Positions 26,450 through 33,530 of a DNA stretch of 33,576 nucleotides are shown in pieces (the stretch's first letter is position 1; the number at the start of each line of letters is the position of its first letter). Both the position numbers and the translations under genes were made by a program. This stretch comes from Opitutales bacterium UBA2995 (lineage in GTDB: Bacteria > Verrucomicrobiota > Verrucomicrobiia > Opitutales > UBA2995). A model generated the notes under the pieces. That model ran no database searches. It had not been told where the DNA came from and was given only the letters and a program-made list of their open reading frames with translations. The stretch is taken from positions 30,817 to 64,392 of the forward strand of contig DDZZ01000038.1 in NCBI GenBank assembly GCA_002346535.1. The letters run 5' to 3'.

Positions 26450-27775
26450 ATGCCAGGCCTAGTTAACCATCCCGAAATGTTCGACCTCCGAATGTCGGAG
26501 GAAGCACGTCCCTTATTCGATCAAGTAAAAGCGTTTATCAAAGACGAAGTCGACCCTGTGACTCGTAAATTTCATGAACTCGGACAGGAAAGACCCGAAC
26601 ACTGGTCTTACTCAGACGAACAGCTGGAAATTCTCGAAGGTTTGAAAGACAAAGCCAAATCCCAAGGCCTCTGGAATTTCTTCTTACCCAACGATGAAGG
26701 AGGCCAGGGGCTCTCAAATCTGGACTATGCTTACATGGCAGCTGAGCTGGGGAAAAACCGAATCGCGTCACAAACCCTGAACTGTGCGGCACCCGATACC
26801 GGCAACATGGAGGTGCTCGAACGCGTAGGCACGCCTGAGCAGAAGGAGCAATGGCTCAAGCCACTTCTGGAAGGCAAAATCCGCTCTTCATACGTAATGA
26901 CTGAGCCTGATCTTGGGTCATCGGACGCAAAAAACATTTCCTGCCGTGCAGAACTTCATGGTGATGAATGGGTGATCAATGGCGAAAAGTATTACGCATC
27001 TGGCGCTGGAGATTCGCGCTGTAAGATCATGATTGTAATGGTCCAGACCAGTCCGGACGCTGAACCTTACAGAAGGCAATCGCAAATCCTGGTACCACGA
27101 GATCATCCAGGCGTGGAGACCGTGGGACCCATGCATGTTTTCGGCGAAGACGATGCCCCACACGGGCATATGCACCTGCGATTCAAGAACTGCCGAGTTC
27201 CGAAAGAGAATATTCTACTTGGAGAAGGTCGAGGCTTTGAAATTTCGCAGGTTCGCCTGGGACCAGGCCGAATTCACCACTGTATGCGCTCCATCGGAGC
27301 AGCGGAAAAAGCAATCGAGCTCATGTGCAAACGAGGTCTTGCTCGTGAGGCTTTTGGCAAACCCATTGCCCGGCTAGGCAAAAACGTAGAAGTCATTGCG
27401 AAGGCCAGAATCGAGATTGAATCCATGCGCATGATGGTACTAAAGGCAGCCAAGGCGATGGACGTACTGGGTAACAATGAAGCTCGTGTTTGGGTCAGTG
27501 CGATTAAGGCCATGGTACCGATCCGTGTATGCTACATCATCGATGAAGCTATGCAGATCCATGGCGCAACAGGCATCTCTCAATGGTCACCATTAGCGGA
27601 AATGTATGCAGGCCAGCGGACTTTGCGAATCGCAGACGGACCGGATGAGGTACATTGGTTTGTCGTTGGCCGAGCCGAGCTTAACCGATGGGCGAAAGAC
27701 GCTGAAGACTATAATCCTAAGGAAGAGTACTACGCTGGATTGGAAAAGAAAGCCCCCGCTTTCAGCGGCCCCTGA
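26450..27775 (+). CDS. Acyl-CoA dehydrogenase, ACAD10/ACAD11-type
   Basis: A 441-residue flavoprotein of the acyl-CoA dehydrogenase family with N-terminal helical, middle beta and C-terminal helical domains. Several segments match the ACAD half of human ACAD11 as I recall it: NCAAPDTGNMEVL, MTEPDLGSSDAKNI, GEGRGFEISQVRLGPGRIHH and RIADGPDEVH. This subfamily pairs with an APH-type kinase. In the vertebrate proteins and in LvaC of levulinate catabolism it acts on a phosphorylated 4-hydroxyacyl-CoA. Here the kinase is a separate gene at 11338. An A-rich leader without a Shine-Dalgarno sequence precedes the ATG. The AraC remnant is convergent and its degraded 3' end overlaps this stop. Confidence 0.95.
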   Translation: MPGLVNHPEMFDLRMSEEARPLFDQVKAFIKDEVDPVTRKFHELGQERPEHWSYSDEQLEILEGLKDKAKSQGLWNFFLPNDEGGQGLSNLDYAYMAAELGKNRIASQTLNCAAPDTGNMEVLERVGTPEQKEQWLKPLLEGKIRSSYVMTEPDLGSSDAKNISCRAELHGDEWVINGEKYYASGAGDSRCKIMIVMVQTSPDAEPYRRQSQILVPRDHPGVETVGPMHVFGEDDAPHGHMHLRFKNCRVPKENILLGEGRGFEISQVRLGPGRIHHCMRSIGAAEKAIELMCKRGLAREAFGKPIARLGKNVEVIAKARIEIESMRMMVLKAAKAMDVLGNNEARVWVSAIKAMVPIRVCYIIDEAMQIHGATGISQWSPLAEMYAGQRTLRIADGPDEVHWFVVGRAELNRWAKDAEDYNPKEEYYAGLEKKAPAFSGP

Positions 27776-28508
27776 TCCGGCTCCAAGTCAGAGATTACAA
27801 CCTTTCGGAATCCATCTTTAGAAAACACGGTACTTTCTTCACTGTTAAGCGAACTAAGAAGAAGGTGGCACGGACTTTTGGGCCTGCCTTGATGATACCC
27901 CAAATGCATTCTTAAAACCCAGGAAAAATGAGCGGGATCTTTAAATCCGACACTGGCAACGACATCCCTGACACTGAAATTTTTATTGGGAAACAACCGT
28001 ACCACTTGATCCATTTCATTTTTAGTCGTATGAATTCTTTATAAGGATTCTCGCCATCAATCTTTGAGAAAAAGCGCGTCAAATAGGTTTGATCCAGTTG
28101 CATTGCGCTCGCTATTTCTGACGCGGAATTCAGCTCAAGGAAATTAGACTCCAGAAACTTACGGCATTCACAAAATGTATGATAAGCGTTGGTCTGAACA
28201 TGAGAGAATTCTGATAAAGATGACTCAATTTCAAATACTAGCAGCTTTAGTAGCAGTGCACAGGCAGGTTTGTCTTCGCACTTCAAATTGGTAATGTTAT
28301 ATTCTGCTGAAACAGCGCCCAAACCCTATATTTTAAGAGCGCTTATAAAAGGATTCACAAAATGTCTACCTCCCATTATGGATTGGAAGGCGCCACAAGT
28401 TTCTACCAGGGAGATTTTTGGTTGAGGAAGCCTTCCAAAATAAAAGCGACCGGTTTGATGAGTCACTTGACCACCGCTGCAATAAAGGGTATTAAAGCAT
28501 TTTACCAA
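27730..28508 (-). pseudogene. Broken AraC-family transcriptional regulator
   Basis: The minus strand carries the two helix-turn-helix units of an AraC/XylS domain in different frames. The first is SASEIASAMQLDQTYLTRFF, followed by ENPYKEFIRLKM. Around 28011-28018 one base is missing, and the second unit continues in another frame as FSVRDVVASVGFKDPAHFSW. A third segment upstream (28329-28508, containing TGRFYFGRLPQPK) is in the frame of the first unit but separated from it by TAG at 28326-28328; its membership in the same gene is less certain. The gene would have been divergent from the SDR at 28541 and may have regulated it or the neighbouring ACAD. It is now probably non-functional. Confidence 0.65.
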
Positions 28509-28540
28509 TCTGATTTTTCACAATTACTCATTAGTGTTTT

Positions 28541-29320
28541 ATGTCCCAATTAGCAGGAAAAACAGCTTTAATCACGGGCGGAGGAACAGGCATAGGCGAA
28601 GCCATCGCTATTGATCTGGCCGGAGCAGGCGTTCGAACAATTATATGCGGCCGACGAGCAGATCCCCTGGAAGATACCGTTAAAAAAATTGAATCAGACG
28701 GAGGAAAAGCCAGTTATCTCTTGGCAGATATGGCTGACCCTGAGAGCATCGAAATTCTGGCTCGCGATATCCTTGCGCAAGGTGGAGTAGACATCCTGGT
28801 AAACAATGCAGGATTCAGCTCCAAAGTTCGCAGCGTACGCTATATCAGCGCCGAGGAATGGAGAGCGGTGATGGACGTAAACACGATGGGTCCTGCGATG
28901 CTGACAAGAATGCTTTTGGACTCGATGATTGAACGGGGCGCTGCGGATGTGGTTTTGATATCTTCCCTCTCAGCTTATTATCCGAGCATTATGGCCGGCG
29001 CAGCGTATTCAGCTGCGAAGGTTGCGGCAAGATCCTATATGAGCGTGCTCTCAGCGGAGGTTAAACAATTTGGAATTCGATGCCTGACCGTTTTTCCCGG
29101 CGAGGTAGATACTCCGATTCTCGATAAACGAGCCCTGGTACCTGGGAAAGCAGAGCGCACAACCATGTTGCAGTCAGAAGATGTCTCGGCTGCGGTTATG
29201 TCGGCATTGAACCTTCCGCAACGGGCAAATATTTTCGAGATCGCGATAGCGCCAACTGAAGCACGCGATTTGAGCAAAGATATGAAAGCTGCCATGACCA
29301 AAAAAACAGTAGAGGACTGA
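28541..29320 (+). CDS. SDR family NAD(P)-dependent oxidoreductase
   Basis: A 259-residue classical SDR with the cofactor motif TGGGTGIG at 12-19, NNAG at 88-91, and a catalytic triad of Ser142, Tyr156 and Lys160 (YSAAK). An Arg-rich loop (CGRRAD, 36-41) after the second strand suggests NADP(H) preference. It is about as divergent from the SDRs at 5944 and 6719 as those are from each other, so it probably handles a different substrate. The ATG follows 32 bp after the divergent AraC remnant without a Shine-Dalgarno sequence. The thioesterase gene starts 19 bp after its stop, making a two-gene operon. Confidence 0.92.
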   Translation: MSQLAGKTALITGGGTGIGEAIAIDLAGAGVRTIICGRRADPLEDTVKKIESDGGKASYLLADMADPESIEILARDILAQGGVDILVNNAGFSSKVRSVRYISAEEWRAVMDVNTMGPAMLTRMLLDSMIERGAADVVLISSLSAYYPSIMAGAAYSAAKVAARSYMSVLSAEVKQFGIRCLTVFPGEVDTPILDKRALVPGKAERTTMLQSEDVSAAVMSALNLPQRANIFEIAIAPTEARDLSKDMKAAMTKKTVED

Positions 29321-29339
29321 ACTCAGGGAAAACTACACA

Positions 29340-29777
29340 ATGAGAGAAGCTGAACACATTCAGGCCTTGGAAAGAATGTACTTGGCTGAACCAAACAACG
29401 CCTATTACCAACCTGAAGCTAAATTCGAAAAGGGTAGAACTGAAATAACGATCGAACTGAGGTATGATTTCTTCCACTCAGCGGGAGGAGTCCATGGCTC
29501 CGTCTATTTCAAGCTGCTCGACGATGCAGCCTTTTTTGCGGCGAACACACTGGAAACTGAAGTTTTCCTGCTAACGAATACCTTTAATACGTATCTCACC
29601 AGGCCCGTTTCCAATGGGGTCATGCGAGCGGTGGGAACGGTTGTTAACCAAAACCGCAGTCAGTTCGTGGCAGAATCTGTTGTCTACAATTCGGGCAATC
29701 AAGAAATTGGCCGAGGAAGTGGACTTTTTGTAAGGAGCAAGATTCCTTTAGAAAAGACACTGAATTACCTGGCTTGA
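29340..29777 (+). CDS. PaaI-type hotdog thioesterase
   Basis: A 145-residue hotdog-fold protein of the PaaI/YdiI group. The central helix segment AGGVHGSVYFKLLDDAAFFAA (residues 48-68) carries the family's typical GxxHG...D pattern, with the Asp-Asp pair as likely catalytic acid and base. Family members hydrolyse acyl-CoA or hydroxyphenylacyl-CoA thioesters and relieve CoA trapping when a degradation pathway stalls. Being the last gene of the island and 19 bp behind an SDR supports a housekeeping role for this pathway. It is probably a tetramer in the cytoplasm. The substrate is unknown. Confidence 0.85.
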   Translation: MREAEHIQALERMYLAEPNNAYYQPEAKFEKGRTEITIELRYDFFHSAGGVHGSVYFKLLDDAAFFAANTLETEVFLLTNTFNTYLTRPVSNGVMRAVGTVVNQNRSQFVAESVVYNSGNQEIGRGSGLFVRSKIPLEKTLNYLA

Positions 29778-30053
29778 TAACCACTTTGACACGCTACCGA
29801 CTTCGTAATCTTTCCCAAAGATACAGAGCTGCGTCTCTGGAGTGCGTTCGGCGACCGAGGTCGAGGTAGTCGATTTCACCCACCAGGCGTAACTGAGTCG
29901 TAACCACAGTTTCGAGAGTGTACCTTCGTAACTTAAAGCCGGGCCTCATAAAGCCTTTACGGCTTTGAAATGGCCATACTGTTCAGAAATAATGGGAAGT
30001 AATTAGCCGAACTCGTAGCTACAGATACAACTCAGTTTAGAGCCTGGGCGTGT

Positions 30054-30078
30054 AATAAGTAAGAGTTACTTATTTTTT
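30054..30078 (+). terminator. Terminator-like hairpin
   Basis: AATAAGTAA (30054-30062) and TTACTTATT (30066-30074) form a perfect but AT-rich 9-bp stem with a GAG loop, followed by a T-run on the plus strand. It overlaps the stop codon of the minus-strand membrane peptide gene. It could end transcripts from the thioesterase operon 280 bp upstream. The low GC of the stem makes it weak. Confidence 0.45.
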
Positions 30079-30291
30079 AGCTAATATGTAATAGAGGACT
30101 GCTGCTGCAATTAACCCTACTAATCCACCTTCTCCAAGATTTTGGATTATGCCAGTAAGGTTCCCAATTACATCAACGCCAATAAAAGCAACTGGAGTTC
30201 CGAAGATTACTTGCAGAACTACAGCTAGAGCTATGAGTGCCACACCGACATCAGTTGCACGTTTAATAAAACCAATAATACTATCTATCAT
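30070..30291 (-). CDS. Small two-helix membrane protein, hypothetical
   Basis: A 73-residue peptide. Residues about 16-38 and 53-69 are hydrophobic helices rich in Gly, Val and Ile, joined by the polar loop GVDVIGNLTGIIQNLGEGG. The N-terminus (MIDSIIGFIKRATD) is amphipathic, and the C-terminus ends in two lysines, consistent with an inner-membrane peptide. The coherent topology and an ATG start argue that it is real although short. I do not know its function; small membrane peptides of this form might be holin-like or respiratory-complex accessories, but nothing here decides. Confidence 0.55.
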   Translation of the reverse strand: MIDSIIGFIKRATDVGVALIALAVVLQVIFGTPVAFIGVDVIGNLTGIIQNLGEGGLVGLIAAAVLYYILAKK

Positions 30292-30391
30292 TTTGAGCTT
30301 TTTAAGGTTATTGAGTTATGCGAAACCTACTCATCTCAAAAATATAATAAAATGTCCAGAAAAACTAGTGGATGATCGGAATTTCCAAAAA

Positions 30392-30682
30392 ATGCTCATT
30401 AATGCCCTCTCTGCTCTGATGGCTACCGCTTATCTTTATGTGGTCGCTTACCCAGAAAAGCCGTCTAGGATCACCGAGCCATGGGCACCAAGTAGCGCTG
30501 GCGATGCCCCTATGCGGATCCTGGCTGAGCTTGCCAAAGAGAAATTTGGCCAACCGATTGTCGTACAGAACCTCCAAGGCGGTACCGCGCAGCTAGAAGC
30601 CCTAAAAGCCAAACCCGACGGCTACACCACCTTGAACGCCAGATCCCATCTAGATCTATTTCACCAAAAACGACTAATTTGA
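30392..30682 (+). pseudogene. N-terminal fragment of a TctC/Bug-type solute-binding protein
   Basis: From ATG 30392 a hydrophobic signal-like stretch is followed by AYPEKPSRITEPWAPSSAGD, then ILAELAKEKFGQPIVVQN and LKAKPDGYTTL. This matches the start of tripartite tricarboxylate transporter binding proteins (pattern YPxKPIRIVVPFAPGGAGD...GQPVVVEN...KPDGYTLL). The similarity stops near residue 80 and the frame ends at 30682, so about three quarters of the protein is missing. Several conserved Gly residues are already replaced. No TctA or TctB genes are nearby. It is a relic of a periplasmic carboxylate-binding protein. Confidence 0.7.
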
Positions 30683-31029
30683 GAAGCTTTCTGAAACGCT
30701 TCTGGTAATCGCTGATAAATAGATGCTTCAGTGGCACCTGGGGCGGAGGTCGAAACCGCACCGACTAATATTTCTCTTATCCATAATCCGTTAAACAATA
30801 CAGTAAATAACTGAACAACAACAGTATGCATAAATAAATTTGTTTAGCTCACTTTTCTCTTACGGAATCGTAATTGCCAATTTGTGCCATTTTTTGCTCC
30901 AAATATGGGAGGAATTTATATTAGTGATAGGGGCGAGAGTCTAGGGGGTCGGCAGCCGCTCCATATATATACATTAACCCCCAAAAAAAAATGTTCTATT
31001 CGTGGGCGAGTTTTGTTAATAATACGGTT
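30683..31029. other. Non-coding stretch, about 350 bp
   Basis: No convincing gene lies between the TctC fragment and the Sel1 gene. Frames are short and broken. The right end is AT-rich (a run of TA repeats near 30963-30970, then an A-run near 30984-30991) and probably holds the promoter of the Sel1-repeat gene. No strong inverted repeat was seen. Confidence 0.5.
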
Positions 31030-31629
31030 ATGAAAGCACTCCTGTCTGTTGCCCTCCTCCTCGCCTTCTGTGCACATGCTTGGAGTAAAGATTTCATGGT
31101 AGAGTACCATGAAAGGAGGGGATGGCTTAAATCTGCTACCCCTAAACAAATTGCAGACTTGCGAAAAACTACTGAAAAAGGAGATCCAGAAACTCAGTTT
31201 ACTCTTGGACTAGCTTATGCCATTGGGCTCGGAGTTCCTGAAGATGTGAAGAAAGCCGTTAAGTGGTATAGGATAGCTGCTAAGCAAGAGGATCGTTGGG
31301 CTCAGTATTATCTTGGTGTTATGTATGACAACGGGAACGGTGTCCCTGAATATGACAAGGAAGCAGTTAAGTGGTATAGGAAAGCCGCTGAGCAGGGGCA
31401 TGTGCTGGCTCAATATTATCTTGGTGTTATGTATGAAAAAGGGGACGGTATTATAGAAGACAAAGTCCAAGCTTATGTTTGGTGGAACATTGCTCAGGCT
31501 AACGAGGATGAAGACGCTAAGAAAAAGAAAGCAATATTAGGTGAAATGATGAACAAAGAGCAAATAGCTAAAGCTCAAGATCTCTCCGCAGAAATGCTCA
31601 AGGCCAATCCGAAGTTGATGGGCGACTAG
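31030..31629 (+). CDS. Sel1-repeat secreted protein
   Basis: A 199-residue protein with a signal peptide (MKALLSVALLLAFCAHAWS) and then about three to four Sel1-like repeats of 36 residues (for example WAQYYLGVMYDNGNGVPEY and LAQYYLGVMYEKGDGIIED). Sel1 repeats form alpha-alpha solenoids that bind other proteins, so a periplasmic scaffold or adaptor role is likely. ATG 31030 is preferred over the frame start at 30991 because it places the signal peptide at the N-terminus. Two repeats are nearly identical in DNA, suggesting recent duplication. The next gene is a truncated Sel1 protein, so the pair probably arose by tandem duplication. Function unknown. Confidence 0.8.
   Translation: MKALLSVALLLAFCAHAWSKDFMVEYHERRGWLKSATPKQIADLRKTTEKGDPETQFTLGLAYAIGLGVPEDVKKAVKWYRIAAKQEDRWAQYYLGVMYDNGNGVPEYDKEAVKWYRKAAEQGHVLAQYYLGVMYEKGDGIIEDKVQAYVWWNIAQANEDEDAKKKKAILGEMMNKEQIAKAQDLSAEMLKANPKLMGD
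31258..31473 (+). repeat. Two tandem 108-bp Sel1 repeat units
   Basis: Units 31258-31365 and 31366-31473 share near-identical stretches, for example GTTAAGTGGTATAGGA at the start and TATTATCTTGGTGTTATGTA inside each. The 108-bp period equals 36 codons, one Sel1 repeat. High identity at the DNA level suggests a recent duplication and possible repeat-number variation. Confidence 0.7.
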
Positions 31630-31707
31630 CCCATCTACCCTTCGATTGTTGAAAAAACATTTCCTAAATTCCTCCTCATAATTTCCTAGCTTTGTTAAGT
31701 TAAATTA

Positions 31708-31935
31708 ATGAAGCGCCTCTCCATCTTCTTCCTATTCCTGCTAATCCTCAATGGACTACTTGCCGAAGGGCTCGATGTTGAAGGAGTTAAAGAGAGAGCG
31801 GAAGCTGGCAACGATGAGTCACAGATAGTGTTGGCAGCCATGTATGATCAGGGTGTTGGAGTAGAACAAAACTTTGAGGATGCTTTTTACTGGACTTCCA
31901 AATCGGCTTTTCAGAGTAAGATGTTTCTTTGTTAA
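31708..31935 (+). pseudogene. Truncated Sel1-repeat secreted protein
   Basis: A 75-residue frame with a clear signal peptide (MKRLSIFFLFLLILNGLLAE) and a single Sel1 repeat (AEAGNDESQIVLAAMYDQGV...EDAFYWTSKSA). It ends abruptly within the next repeat, where the following residues (FQSKMFLC) no longer fit the pattern. It resembles the N-terminal part of a longer Sel1 protein cut off by a downstream rearrangement. It might still be secreted as a short peptide, but loss of the repeat array argues for a remnant. It is co-directional with the intact Sel1 gene 78 bp upstream. Confidence 0.55.
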
Positions 31936-32152
31936 CTCCTTGTTTGTATTTTTTGGAGCGATCACGCCTCCGTCATTCGAACTAACCGTCAGAGAACGCG
32001 TGAACCTTCGCTTCGACGATCAATGATGTCACCTGTTTGATAAATCCACGGACAACAAATTGTTGGTTTGAACTCCAATGCATCATTCGATAAATATGGT
32101 CGTATTAATTCGGCACAGAAGGGGCCATTCATCATAATTTTTTAGATATTCT

Positions 32153-33025
32153 ATGTCCATTTCGATCCGTAAGATTCATTATTTGTTCGTTGGCGAGGTG
32201 TCCGGGGTCGATCTGACCAAGCCGCTTTCGTCGGAGGAGGTTGCTAGTTTACATTCCGGCATGGACGAACATGGCGTGCTGGTGTTTCATGATCAACAGC
32301 TGACAGACGAACAACAGATCGCTTTCTCGATAAACTTCGGGCCAATCGAAGATTCGACAGGCGGCAATCCGACGCAAAAAGAAAAACGGCTTGATGATCG
32401 CATGAACGACGTGTCGAACCTCAAGCCTGATGGGATGCCATTTGCTCACGATGATCGCCGACGATTTTTCAACCTTGGCAATCACCTTTGGCATACAGAC
32501 AGCTCGTTTCGCACAATCCCGGCAAAGTATTCGTTGCTTTCTGCCCGCCAAATCCCGGACACGGGTGGTAATACGCAGTTTGCCGATATGCGCGCAGCTT
32601 ATGATGCGCTAGAGCAGGAGAAGCGTGACCAGATCGAAGATCTGATTTGCGAGCACTCGCTGATTCACTCGCGCGCCAAGTTAGGATTTACGGAATGGTC
32701 CGAGGATGAGCTTGCCATGATGCGACCGGTACGTCAGGCCATGGTGCGCACCCATCCGGCTAGCAAACGCAAATCCATTTATATTGCCTCTCATGCAGGC
32801 AACATCCTTGGCTGGGAAGAGCCGGAGGCCAAACTTTTCCTATCCGACATGGTCGACTACGCAACACAGGAGCGGTTCGTCTATACGCATGATTGGCGGC
32901 AATGGGATCTGGTAATGTGGGACAACCGCTGCGTTCTTCATCGTGTTCGCAACTACGATCCAACCAAGGTCCGGGATATGCGGCGCACAACCGTTGCGGG
33001 CGATGAAATAACGACACCTCAATGA
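32153..33025 (+). CDS. TauD/TfdA-family Fe(II)/2-oxoglutarate-dependent dioxygenase
   Basis: A 290-residue dioxygenase of the TauD/TfdA family. The iron-binding facial triad is visible as His114 and Asp116 in LWHTDSSFR and His263 in CVLHRVRNYD. The 2-oxoglutarate-contacting Arg is at about 274-278 (VRDMRRTT). The family hydroxylates substrates such as taurine, 2,4-D or other carboxylates and sulfonates, releasing CO2 and succinate. The sequence looks complete and active, and its nearest feel is the TfdA-like branch. The DNA is richer in G and C than the adjoining AT-rich region, and its 3' end sits on a truncated antisense HTH gene. This suggests recent insertion or transfer. It has no co-directional partner. 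Confidence 0.9.
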   Translation: MSISIRKIHYLFVGEVSGVDLTKPLSSEEVASLHSGMDEHGVLVFHDQQLTDEQQIAFSINFGPIEDSTGGNPTQKEKRLDDRMNDVSNLKPDGMPFAHDDRRRFFNLGNHLWHTDSSFRTIPAKYSLLSARQIPDTGGNTQFADMRAAYDALEQEKRDQIEDLICEHSLIHSRAKLGFTEWSEDELAMMRPVRQAMVRTHPASKRKSIYIASHAGNILGWEEPEAKLFLSDMVDYATQERFVYTHDWRQWDLVMWDNRCVLHRVRNYDPTKVRDMRRTTVAGDEITTPQ

Positions 33026-33308
33026 GCGTTCCGAGTCGCTGTTGTAACTTTGCCACCATCTCCTCTTCAATGAAGCAAAGTTCAAGGAATAATCGGCTGT
33101 TAATTTCAGCACCCAGCTTGCGCCAGCGTGTTGTCTGGTTGGCATATTCCTTTATGGTGTTCTTGACGGTGTCATGGTGGAGACCGTAATGCCGGCTCAT
33201 CATCGACTGACTAACACCATGGGAGAACAAATAAAGAATTTTGCATGCCTTCTTGGGGTTGTACCGACTCAAGCTTTTCACTCCGTCCCGTTCCTTTTCC
33301 AACGCCAT
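33026..33308 (-). pseudogene. Truncated helix-turn-helix DNA-binding gene
   Basis: From ATG 33308 the minus strand encodes about 90 residues with a plausible HTH, GVSQSMMSRHYGLHHDTVKN, then a helical segment EINSRLFLELCFIEEEMVAKL. This resembles small phage-terminase-like or transposase-like HTH proteins. The similarity ends near the stop of the convergent dioxygenase gene. The frame itself continues to 32760, but that part is only antisense to the dioxygenase. The gene therefore appears cut by the junction that brought in the dioxygenase. Family identity is uncertain. Confidence 0.5.
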
Positions 33309-33371
33309 CAAGGTTATGGCCGGGCAATATCGTTTTTAAGAATTACATCCGGTTGCGCTACCATAGGAATA

Positions 33372-33380
33372 ATTATATCA
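33372..33380 (-). promoter_or_regulatory. Possible extended -10 promoter for the HTH gene
   Basis: On the minus strand TGATATAAT (an extended -10 with a perfect TATAAT) lies about 65 bp before ATG 33308. The -35 position has no good match, which an extended -10 can tolerate. The sigma-70 consensus is assumed to apply to this organism. Confidence 0.3.
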
Positions 33381-33448
33381 CAGCCCCCTCCATTTCTTAT
33401 GGGAACGCCCACCTTCTGCACTCCCTTTATAATGGGTCTTCCTTGGGC

Positions 33449-33475
33449 AAAAAAGCAGCCCTTTTACAGGCTGCT
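33449..33475 (-). terminator. Rho-independent terminator, minus strand
   Basis: On the minus strand AGCAGCC, an 8-nt loop and GGCTGCT are followed directly by a run of T. The 7-bp GC-rich stem and T-tract make a standard intrinsic terminator. It is the second in tandem behind the gene that ends at 33531. Confidence 0.8.
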
Positions 33476-33484
33476 CTTCCTATG

Positions 33485-33517
33485 AAAAACCGTTTGGGGA
33501 TTCTCATCCCCCAAACG
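33485..33517 (-). terminator. Rho-independent terminator, minus strand (first of tandem pair)
   Basis: CGTTTGGGGAT (33491-33501) pairs with ATCCCCCAAACG (33506-33517), with one extra C and a TCTC loop. On the minus strand the stem is followed by GTTTTT. It lies 14 bp after the stop at 33531. Confidence 0.75.
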
Positions 33518-33530
33518 CTAATAAAACTAA

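Noticed and set aside
30149..30391. Upstream extension of the TctC fragment frame
   Set aside because: It is antisense to the two-helix membrane peptide, and the TctC-like signal sequence begins at 30392.
32760..33025. C-terminal extension of the HTH frame
   Set aside because: It is only the reverse strand of the dioxygenase gene; the residues show no domain and the HTH similarity stops before it.
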